Positions 36,297 to 43,217 of a stretch of 64,000 nt of DNA are shown in pieces. Location of the stretch: contig NZ_BCTF01000013.1 of NCBI RefSeq assembly GCF_001571145.1, positions 62,001-126,000 of the forward strand, in the 5' to 3' direction. The notes below the pieces were generated by a model. It saw nothing but the letters and a program-made list of their open reading frames with translations. It was not told where the DNA came from and searched no databases. Numbering within the stretch: the first letter of the stretch is position 1; the number at the start of each line of letters is the position of its first letter. Made by a program: the position numbers and the translations under genes. Source of the stretch: Hydrogenophaga flava NBRC 102514 (GTDB lineage Bacteria > Pseudomonadota > Gammaproteobacteria > Burkholderiales > Burkholderiaceae_C).

Positions 36297-38114
36297 TCAA
36301 CGGCCGTGGCCGGCCGCCAGTTGCACCGCGCGCGCCAGCCCCTCGGCCCCGGCGTGGGGCAGCGCCAGGTAGGCGGCGCCCATGGCATCGGACAGGGCTC
36401 GGGCCGGGTCGGAAGGTTGTGGCGAGGTGTCGATCAGCAGGGCGCTCAGCCCCTCGGCGCGGAACCGCTGCGCAGCAGTCAGCGCGTCCTGCTGGGCCTG
36501 CGTGCGCCCCGGCGAGCCGTCGCGTGCGATGTTGGCGCGGCCGTCCGTCAGCAGCACCACGGTGGCCGAGTCGCCGCCCCGGGTGAGCTGGCCGGCCAGG
36601 TCGGCCGCTGCGGCCAGGCCGCTGGCCAGGGGCGTGCCACCGCCGCCGGGCAGGGCGCCCAGGCTGCGCTTGGCGCGGGTGAGCGAGCGCGTGGGCGGCA
36701 GCAGCAGTTCGGCACCGGCGCCGCGGAACGCCAGCACGGCCACGCGGTCGCGCCGCACGTAGCACTCGGCCAGCAGCAGTTCGACCGCGCCCTTGGCCTC
36801 GGCCAGCCGGTGCAGGGCCGAGGAGCCGGAGGCGTCGACCACGAACACGGTGGTGGTGGGCCGGTGCTGCCGGTAGCGCACCACGTGGAAGTCCTCGCGC
36901 CGCACGCGCAGCCGCGCCGGCCCGCCCGCAGCGTCCTGCCGCAGGCGCTGCCAGGGCGCCGCGGCGCGCAGGGTGTCCAGCACGTGCAGGCGGGCGCCCG
37001 AGCGTGGTTCGGCGCGGCGGCTGCCGACCGGGCGGCCCCGGTTCGGGTGCTTGCTCGCAGCGCCCGCCCGGCCGGCGGCGCTGGCGCGGGCCTGGCGCGC
37101 CTGGCCAGCCTGCAGCGCGGCCAGCAGTCCGTGCGGGATCGAGGCGCGGACGGCCTCGACCAGCCGGTCTTCCAGCGCGGCCTGTTCGGGCGGCCGAGCG
37201 GCTTGCGCGGCGTCGCGGTCTGCCGGGTGCTCGTCGGGCTGGGGCGGTGCAGGCGGGGAGGCCGGTGCCTGTTCAGCCGGGCCGGGTTCAGCGGGCGTTG
37301 GCGGAGGAACGGCGTCGTCGTCCGCGGCGGGCGGCGGCATCCGGGTCGCGCGCGGCGCCAGCACCAGCGCGGCGGCCAGGGCGGCGTGTGTGTCGTCGAC
37401 CTCGTTGCGACCGTCCAGCGCCGCCGCCGCCCGCGCCGCCCGGACCGCCATCAGCGGTGCGCGCAGCGAGTGAATGCCCCAGGCCTGCGCCGCCGCGCAC
37501 AGGCCCTGCAGTAACGGCTCGGGCAGGATCACGTGGGGCAGTCGCATCTGCGCCCGTTCGATGTCGGCGGCTTGCCAGTCGGGCGGGGTCTCGCCCTCGG
37601 GCGCCGGTTCCGCGAGCAGGTGCAGGGCCAGCCGGTCCAGCAGCGCAGACGGCAGGCACTCCTCGTCGGACGCGCCTTCGTCCAGCGCCAGCAAGGCGAA
37701 CCGGGCCGGGCTACGCAGGCTCAGCCCCTCGCGTGCCAGCACCACCTGCCGACGGTCGAGCACCGCCGCCAGGTGGGAGGCCACACCCGGCGACACGCGC
37801 TCGGCCATGGGTAGCAGCAGAACACCACCATCGGCCCGGGCCAGCAGACCCTGCTGCGCCACCGGGCGGCCGGTTTCCAGCGTGGTCGTGAGGTCCAGAC
37901 CGCCGAGCAGGGCGGCATCGCCCGCGTGGGACGGCACACGCAACCAGGGCGAACCGGGCGGCATCAGCCGGCGCAGCAGCGCCAGCCACTGGTCGCGCAG
38001 CGGGCTGGCAGTGCCGCGCAGCGCGATGCCGCCCAGACCGGACGGGTCCACCGCCAGCAGCGCCGCGGCCAGCGCCATGCGGGCGCTGATGCGGGCGCTG
38101 TCGAAGGGGTTCAT
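36297..38114 (-). CDS. bchD: Magnesium chelatase subunit D
   Basis: 605 residues. N-terminal inactive AAA-like domain, a Pro/Ala/Glu-rich middle (about 270-330), and a C-terminal von Willebrand A/integrin I domain with the MIDAS motif DASGSSAL and later TPLASG and LLTDGRANI. With BchI it forms the ATPase motor that drives BchH to insert Mg2+ into protoporphyrin IX. The ATG overlaps the bchI stop by four bases. Confidence 0.95.
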   Translation of the reverse strand: MNPFDSARISARMALAAALLAVDPSGLGGIALRGTASPLRDQWLALLRRLMPPGSPWLRVPSHAGDAALLGGLDLTTTLETGRPVAQQGLLARADGGVLLLPMAERVSPGVASHLAAVLDRRQVVLAREGLSLRSPARFALLALDEGASDEECLPSALLDRLALHLLAEPAPEGETPPDWQAADIERAQMRLPHVILPEPLLQGLCAAAQAWGIHSLRAPLMAVRAARAAAALDGRNEVDDTHAALAAALVLAPRATRMPPPAADDDAVPPPTPAEPGPAEQAPASPPAPPQPDEHPADRDAAQAARPPEQAALEDRLVEAVRASIPHGLLAALQAGQARQARASAAGRAGAASKHPNRGRPVGSRRAEPRSGARLHVLDTLRAAAPWQRLRQDAAGGPARLRVRREDFHVVRYRQHRPTTTVFVVDASGSSALHRLAEAKGAVELLLAECYVRRDRVAVLAFRGAGAELLLPPTRSLTRAKRSLGALPGGGGTPLASGLAAAADLAGQLTRGGDSATVVLLTDGRANIARDGSPGRTQAQQDALTAAQRFRAEGLSALLIDTSPQPSDPARALSDAMGAAYLALPHAGAEGLARAVQLAAGHGR

Positions 38115-39136
38115 GGCCCCAGCAGTTCGGCGACGGCGCGCTCGACCCGCGCGCTCGACCCGCTGTTGTCCAGCGGGTTGCGGCGCAGCCGGTGGCGCAG
38201 TGCGGGCGCGGCGACACGCCGCAGGTGGGCATCGCCGACGGCGGCCTCGCCCTCCCAGGCGGCCAGGGCGCGCGCGGCGCGCATCAGGGTCAGGTCGCCG
38301 CGCAGGCCGTCGGTGCCCAGGGCCATGCACAGCGTGGCGGCCCGCTCGCGCGCGGCCTCGGGCAGGTCCACCTGCGCCAGCCGTGTGCGCGCCGCGAGCA
38401 GACGGCGCCGGATGCGCTCGTCCTCCTTCTTCCAGCGCGCCACGAAAGCCTCGCCGTCGCGCTCGAACGCATCGCGCCGGCGCACCACCTCGACCCGCTC
38501 GGCCAGCTGGTCGGGCGTCTTCACCTCGACCGAGAGGCCGAAGCGGTCCAGCAGCTGGGGCCGCAGCTCGCCCTCTTCGGGGTTGCCGCTGCCCACCAGC
38601 ACGAAGCGCGCGGGGTGGCGCACGCTCAGGCCCTCGCGCTCGACCACGTTTTCGCCCGAGGCCGCGACATCGATCAGCAGGTCCACCAGGTGGTCTTCCA
38701 GCAGGTTGACCTCGTCGATGTAGAGGAAGCCGCGGTTGGCCTGGGCCAGCAGGCCGGGTTCAAAAGCCTTGACGCCCTGCGACAGCGCGCGTTCCAGGTC
38801 CAGCGCGCCCACCACGCGGTCTTCCGTGGCGCCCAGCGGCAGGTCGACCACCGGCACCGGGATGCTGTGGGACTTGGGGGCTTTGCCCTCGCGCAGCCGG
38901 GCGCAGTCGGGGCAGCGGACGGCCGGGTCCAGCGGGTCGCAGCCGTAGCGGCAGCCCACCACGGCCTTGATGGCGGGCAGCAGAGCGGCCAGGGCGCGCA
39001 CGGCGGTCGACTTGCCCGTGCCCCGGTCGCCGAGCACCAGCACACCCCCGATGCTGGGGTCGATGGCGGCGATCAGGATCGCCGTCTTCATCTCTTCCTG
39101 ACCCACGATCGCGGAGAAGGGGAATGCATGTGCCAT
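38111..39136 (-). CDS. bchI: Magnesium chelatase ATPase subunit I
   Basis: 341 residues, AAA+ type. Walker A GDRGTGKSTAVRAL near residue 32, Walker B FLYIDEVNLLEDHLVD, and sensor-type VGSGNPEEGELRPQLLDRFG. Forms the hexameric ATPase of Mg-chelatase. A PpsR box and promoter lie upstream, and the start codon sits in one arm of an 8-bp inverted repeat. Confidence 0.97.
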   Translation of the reverse strand: MAHAFPFSAIVGQEEMKTAILIAAIDPSIGGVLVLGDRGTGKSTAVRALAALLPAIKAVVGCRYGCDPLDPAVRCPDCARLREGKAPKSHSIPVPVVDLPLGATEDRVVGALDLERALSQGVKAFEPGLLAQANRGFLYIDEVNLLEDHLVDLLIDVAASGENVVEREGLSVRHPARFVLVGSGNPEEGELRPQLLDRFGLSVEVKTPDQLAERVEVVRRRDAFERDGEAFVARWKKEDERIRRRLLAARTRLAQVDLPEAARERAATLCMALGTDGLRGDLTLMRAARALAAWEGEAAVGDAHLRRVAAPALRHRLRRNPLDNSGSSARVERAVAELLGP

Positions 39137-39154
39137 GCAATTCAGTATGGCACA
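39129..39154 (-). promoter_or_regulatory. Inverted repeat enclosing the bchI start codon
   Basis: TGTGCCAT (39129-39136) and ATGGCACA (39147-39154) form a perfect 8-bp inverted repeat with a 10-base loop. In the bchI mRNA the start codon AUG would be paired in the stem. Whether this limits translation or is chance cannot be told from sequence alone. Confidence 0.45.
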
Positions 39155-39179
39155 GGCGGTCTTCTTTTAGGGGTTTGTA

Positions 39180-39208
39180 CAGATAAAAGTGTCAATATAA
39201 ATTGACAA
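39180..39208 (-). promoter_or_regulatory. Predicted bchI promoter with embedded PpsR box
   Basis: Minus strand TTGTCA (39203-39208) and TATCTG (39180-39185), 17 bases apart. The perfect TGTCAATATAAATTGACA box (TGTCA-N8-TGACA) at 39190-39207 spans the -35 and spacer. It is the third such box in the window and would place bchI-D-O-bciB under the same regulator as crtE. Confidence 0.72.
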
Positions 39209-39223
39209 TCTGGGTGCACCCTT

Positions 39224-39940
39224 TCAGGAAGGGGCCGTCCCGTCTTCGGTGAACACGCGTTCGTGGCCGGGCGCCAGCGTCACGTGCCAGCGGTCGTTGC
39301 GCTGCAGGTGCCCCTGGTCTTCCAGCTGGCGCAGCGTGCGCGCCACCGACTCGCGCGTGGTCCGCAGCAGCTCGGACAGCGCGATGTGGCTGGGGATGCG
39401 GACCATGCGGGTGCCCTGTTCGTGCGCCAGCAGCATCAAGGTGGCCACCAGCTGGCGGTGCAGGCCGCGCAGTCGCATCGTCTGTCCCCAGTCGGCCAGG
39501 CGGGCGATGGTGTTGCCGATCTGCCGGTGCAGGCTGTTCTGGAGCGCCGTGTCCTTGACCAGGGCACTGAGCATGGCCGCGACCGGCACGTCGCAGATGC
39601 GGCCCGGTGAGAGCGCCTTGGCCCCGACCTGTGTGGTCTGGCCCAGCAGGACCATCAGGCCCATGAGGTGCCCGCGCCCGACCAGCGCCACCGGGCGCAG
39701 CACGCGGTCGGGCCCCGAGCGGGTGAGCATCACGGTGCCCAGCTTGATGGTGCGCACCATGTCCACCTCGGTGCCTTCGGCCTGCAAGATCTCGCCTTTG
39801 CGAAACCGCTGCTCCACGATCAGTGGGGCCAGGCGGTCCTGCTGGATGCGCGGCATCAGGCCGACCAGGCAACTGGTGCGTGCGGCACAGCCCAGGCAGC
39901 GCAGGGCGGGATCGGCGGGAGGTGCTTCAGAAGGCGACAT
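39224..39940 (-). CDS. FNR-type Crp/Fnr family regulator
   Basis: 238 residues from the ATG at 39940; a longer start at 40009 is possible. The Cys pattern CLGCAARTSC gives Cys15, 18 and 24 (x2, x5 spacing), and Cys116 in GRICDVPV matches the fourth cluster ligand, exactly as in E. coli FNR (20, 23, 29, 122). An O2-labile 4Fe-4S sensor is thus likely. The helix-turn-helix (about 186-206) has TRESVAR, with Arg196-Glu197-Arg201 like the CRP recognition helix rather than FNR's VETISR. It lies upstream of bchI and divergent from a histidine kinase. Confidence 0.9.
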   Translation of the reverse strand: MSPSEAPPADPALRCLGCAARTSCLVGLMPRIQQDRLAPLIVEQRFRKGEILQAEGTEVDMVRTIKLGTVMLTRSGPDRVLRPVALVGRGHLMGLMVLLGQTTQVGAKALSPGRICDVPVAAMLSALVKDTALQNSLHRQIGNTIARLADWGQTMRLRGLHRQLVATLMLLAHEQGTRMVRIPSHIALSELLRTTRESVARTLRQLEDQGHLQRNDRWHVTLAPGHERVFTEDGTAPS

Positions 39941-40244
39941 GGATCGGGCGGTTCGCCGCAGCGGGCGGGTACGTGGTGCAGACAGACCGTTCCAGATCCA
40001 TCGGCGCATCCCCCCCCGCGCTTGAGGTCTGTCGCACTTCGCGCCCGGGAGAACCCTGGGTTTGCCACACAGGCCCGGATGGCGGCATCTCAAACTGCGC
40101 GTGCCGTCACATTCGTAATAAATAAATGCACCAGAGTGGGGTACTGGCCGCAAGGGAGCAAAGGTTTGCACACCCACAGGGGTTAGTGTCGGGCGCTTGC
40201 CACATGCAGGTCTTTCGCCTTCTTCCAGACGCCGCCTTCCTGCC
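39941..40244. other. 304-base divergent intergenic region
   Basis: Between the FNR-type gene and the histidine kinase. It holds an A/T-rich patch (about 40,113-40,133, AATAAATAAATG) that could contain promoter elements, and an 8-C run near 40,011. A TGTN12ACA match at 40187-40204 has GC-rich, non-symmetrical inner bases and is weak. No clear FNR or CRP palindrome and no convincing small gene are visible. Confidence 0.5.
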
Positions 40245-41036
40245 ATGACTTCGTCCCGAGATTCCCACCACCCGCTCGCGCTGCGTTCGGACCCGGCGTC
40301 GCCGTCGGGCACAGGCACTTTGGGCGACCCGGCCATCGCTACCCGGCTGGCTTCTGCCGAGCAGACCCTGCGGGACATCTCGCATGCGCTCGCGCACGAC
40401 CTGCGGACCTCGCTGCGGCACGTGGCGAGCTACGCCCAGCTGCTGGGCGACCCAACCTACGCCGGGCAGCCCGGTCAGGTGACGCGGCTGTCGCACAAGG
40501 TGATGGATTCCACGCGGCGGTTGCAGCACCTGATGGAGTCGGTGTCTGCGCTGGCGCGGCTGCAGGCGGCGGACCTTCATCCGGTCCGTGTGGATGTGGA
40601 CCACATGGTGCAGGTGGTCCTGCGGGACCTTCAGCTGGGCCAGCGCAGCCATCCCGTGTCCTGCGTGCTCGCGCCGGGTCTGCCGCCCGCATTCGCCGAC
40701 GCGGCGCTGCTGCGCCGGGTCTGGGAAGAGCTGCTGGACAACGCCCTTCGCCACTCCCTCAGCCACGAGCGGCCCTGTGTCGAGGTCACTTACGAGGCGG
40801 TGCCCGGTGGCCACGCCTATTTCGTGCACGACAACGGTCTGGGCTTCGAGCCCGAGAAGGCGGCCGAGCTGTTCGGCCTGTTCCAGCGCGCGCAGGGCGC
40901 ACCGGCCCCGGGCCTGGGGGTCGGGCTGGCCATGGTGCGGCGCATTGTCGAATGCCACGGTGGCCGGGTCTGGGCCACGGCCCGCCCCGGCGAAGGCGCC
41001 CGTTTCGGTTTCAGCCTGCCGGCCGACGCGTGCTGA
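40245..41036 (+). CDS. Soluble histidine kinase without a visible sensor domain
   Basis: 263 residues from the ATG at 40245; a TTG at 40197 would add 16. The phosphoacceptor is His51 in HDLRTSLRH. The ATPase has N-box EELLDNALRHS, G1 HDNGLGFEPEKAAELF, and GVGLAMVRRIVECHGG. No membrane span or PAS/GAF domain is present, only about 40 residues ahead of the H-box. The H-box and LFGLFQRAQ pattern recall the output domain of bacteriophytochromes. No response regulator is adjacent. It overlaps hpnC tail to tail by 26 bases. Confidence 0.85.
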   Translation: MTSSRDSHHPLALRSDPASPSGTGTLGDPAIATRLASAEQTLRDISHALAHDLRTSLRHVASYAQLLGDPTYAGQPGQVTRLSHKVMDSTRRLQHLMESVSALARLQAADLHPVRVDVDHMVQVVLRDLQLGQRSHPVSCVLAPGLPPAFADAALLRRVWEELLDNALRHSLSHERPCVEVTYEAVPGGHAYFVHDNGLGFEPEKAAELFGLFQRAQGAPAPGLGVGLAMVRRIVECHGGRVWATARPGEGARFGFSLPADAC

Positions 41037-41895
41037 GGTTGGTTCCAGCCAGCGCCCGCCAGAGCATCAGCGGCAGGTCGGCCTTGCCGACGGTCGGTCG
41101 CTGCAGCCAGCTGCGGTGATCGATGGCGGCAATCTTGTCCAGGATGCGCAGGCCGCCCTGGACCACCAGGCGCAGTTCCCAGCCCGCCCGCCCGGGAATG
41201 CGGCGCGCCAGCGGCGCCCCTTCGAGCATCAGCGCCCGGGCCTCTTCGCAAAGCCCGCGCACCACCTGCCGGCAGCGCTCCTGCACCTCGGGCGGCGCTC
41301 CGCCCGAGAAGTCCTCCAGCCGCAGCCCCTGGCCCTGCAGCGCATCGGCGGGCAGGTAGTGCCGTCCGCGGGCGTGGTCCACCGAGATGTCCTGCCAGAA
41401 GTTGATCAGCTGCAGCGCGCTGCAAACCGCGTCGCTCTGGTCCAGAGACTCGGGGTCGTGGATGCCGTACAGGTGCAGCAGCAGCCGGCCCACAGGGTTG
41501 GCCGAAAGTCGGCAGTAGGCCAGCAGCTCGGCGGTGTCGGCGTACACATGGCCGCTGGCGGTGTGGCGGATGTCCTGTTCGAACGCGCTCAGCAGGTCGT
41601 GCAGCAGATCGCCTGGCAACCGGTGGCGCTCGGCCGCCCGGGCCAGCGGGCCGAACACCTGGGGCCATTGCCCCGCATCCGCCGGCTGGGCAGGCGAAGC
41701 CAGACAGCGCGCCAGCGCGGTGCGGTAGGCCGATAGCTGGTCCAGTCGCTCGGGCGCGGTGGCCTGGCCCTCGTCGGCAATGTCGTCCGCGGTGCGCGCA
41801 AAGTGGTAGATCGCCACCACCGCCGGACGGATCACTGCCGGGCAGAGCCAGGACGCCACCGGAAAATTTTCATAGTGACCGACCTCGGTGGTCAT
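41011..41895 (-). CDS. hpnC: Squalene synthase family protein HpnC
   Basis: 294 residues from the ATG at 41895 (41916 is an alternative). HYENFPVASWLCP is the HpnC opening; TADDIAD and LINFWQDISVD are the two Asp-rich sites of head-to-head prenyl synthases. HpnC usually acts with HpnD and HpnE to make squalene for hopanoids. Here it stands alone, with neither partner in the window; it is distantly related to crtB. A role as a separate prenyl synthase cannot be ruled out. Confidence 0.85.
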   Translation of the reverse strand: MTTEVGHYENFPVASWLCPAVIRPAVVAIYHFARTADDIADEGQATAPERLDQLSAYRTALARCLASPAQPADAGQWPQVFGPLARAAERHRLPGDLLHDLLSAFEQDIRHTASGHVYADTAELLAYCRLSANPVGRLLLHLYGIHDPESLDQSDAVCSALQLINFWQDISVDHARGRHYLPADALQGQGLRLEDFSGGAPPEVQERCRQVVRGLCEEARALMLEGAPLARRIPGRAGWELRLVVQGGLRILDKIAAIDHRSWLQRPTVGKADLPLMLWRALAGTNLSTRRPAG

Positions 41896-42025
41896 TGGGC
41901 TGGCGGACGGTGGCATGGGCGGCGGGCGCTGCAGGGGTTGACGGGGACGGGGCGGAGACAGGGTGTTGTGGCGGGCACAGTCGCCGGATTGTGCGTCCAC
42001 ACCAGAACGCCGATCGCGCTAGAAT

Positions 42026-42049
42026 TGATTACTAACCGGTCAGTCATTA
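42026..42049. promoter_or_regulatory. Probable TetR-family operator upstream of the RND adaptor
   Basis: TGATTACTAACC and GGTCAGTCATTA form an imperfect palindrome (9 of 12 positions) centred on ACCGGT. TetR regulators of RND pumps often bind such TNACTNACC...GGT sites. A TAGAAT -10-like element lies next to it. No tetR gene is adjacent, so the regulator would be encoded elsewhere. Confidence 0.5.
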
Positions 42050-42096
42050 ACATGACTGCCGATCCACTGCTTCTCCCAACGCTCTCCGCTTTTGCC

Positions 42097-43209
42097 ATGA
42101 AGACACTGTTGCATGTCCCTGTCCTGGTGGTTGCCCTGTTGCTGGGCGCCTGTTCCCGTCCCGAAGTGCCCCAGGAACCGGTGCGGGCGGTGAAGCTGAT
42201 GACGGTGTCCCGCGCGGCGGTGCAGTCCCAGAGCGGCTACGCGGGCGAGATCCGGGCGCGCACCGAGTCGCGCCTGGGCTTTCGCGTCGGCGGCAAGCTG
42301 GTGCAGCGGCCGGTGGAGGTGGGCCAGCGCGTGGTGGCCGGACAGTTGCTGGCCCAGCTCGACGCCCAGGACCTGGCGCTTGCGGCGCAGGCCGCACAGG
42401 CCCAGATCGTTGCCGCGCAGACACAGCGCGACCTGGCCGCCGCCGACCTCAAGCGCTTTTCCGATCTGAAGGCGCAGGGCTTTGTCAGCGGTGCCGAGAT
42501 CGAGCGCCGCCAGGCCACCCTCGACGCGGCAGAGGCGGCGCTGCGCCAGGCCCGTGCCCAGGGCGCGGTGCAGGGCAACCAGGCCGGCTACGCCCGGCTG
42601 GTGGCCGACGGCCCCGGTGTGGTGCTGTCGGTGGAGGCCGAGGTGGGGCAGGTGGTGGCCGCCGGAGCGCCCGTGGTCCGGCTGGCGCGCGATGGCGCGC
42701 GCGACGCCGTGATCGCGGTGCCTGAAGACCGTGTGGCCCTGCTGAAGGTCGGCCATACGGCTCAGGTGCGGCCGTGGACCTCCGGCCCTGCCTCGTCGGA
42801 ACCGCTGGCCGCCCAGGTGCGCGAGATCGCGGCCAGCGCCGATCCACTCACCCGGACCTTCCAGGTCAAGCTCGGCCTGCCCGCCGATGCCCGCGTGGCG
42901 CTGGGTGCCACCGTGTCGGTGGTGTTCGCCGACGAAACCTCGGCCGCGCCCACCGCACCGGCCCCGGTGCGCTTGCCCACCAGTGCCCTGATCCAGGCCA
43001 GCGGAGGGGGCAAGGACTCGGCGGTCTGGGTGTTCGACCCCGCCAGCAGCCGGGTGAACATGCGCACCGTGGTGGTCTCGGGTGCCGACGGCAACGAGAT
43101 GCTGGTGGTGTCGGGCCTCAAGGACGGCGAAGAAATCGTCGCAGCCGGCGTGCATGTGCTCTCGCCCGGCCAGCAGGTCACCCGCTTCGCCGCGGCCCAG
43201 AAGCCCTGA
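42097..43209 (+). CDS. RND efflux periplasmic adaptor lipoprotein
   Basis: 370 residues from the ATG at 42097, which gives a proper lipoprotein signal (LLLGAC, Cys19); the ATG at 42052 would add 15 residues. HlyD-like barrel-sandwich halves (GFRVGGKLVQRPVEVGQRV; GVVLSVEAEVGQVVAAGAP) flank an alpha-hairpin of Ala/Gln-rich helices (about residues 90-170). It links an inner-membrane RND pump to an outer-membrane channel. It is 8 bases upstream of the pump gene. Confidence 0.93.
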   Translation: MKTLLHVPVLVVALLLGACSRPEVPQEPVRAVKLMTVSRAAVQSQSGYAGEIRARTESRLGFRVGGKLVQRPVEVGQRVVAGQLLAQLDAQDLALAAQAAQAQIVAAQTQRDLAAADLKRFSDLKAQGFVSGAEIERRQATLDAAEAALRQARAQGAVQGNQAGYARLVADGPGVVLSVEAEVGQVVAAGAPVVRLARDGARDAVIAVPEDRVALLKVGHTAQVRPWTSGPASSEPLAAQVREIAASADPLTRTFQVKLGLPADARVALGATVSVVFADETSAAPTAPAPVRLPTSALIQASGGGKDSAVWVFDPASSRVNMRTVVVSGADGNEMLVVSGLKDGEEIVAAGVHVLSPGQQVTRFAAAQKP

Positions 43210-43217
43210 GGTGGACG

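Noticed and set aside
39129..39154. CRP-type binding site at bchI
   Set aside because: The TGTG/CACA arms are too far apart for the TGTGA-N6-TCACA form; kept only as an RNA stem candidate.
40187..40204. TGTN12ACA match between the FNR-type gene and the kinase
   Set aside because: Inner bases are GC-rich and the arms are TGTCG/CCACA rather than TGTCA/TGACA; too weak beside the three perfect boxes.
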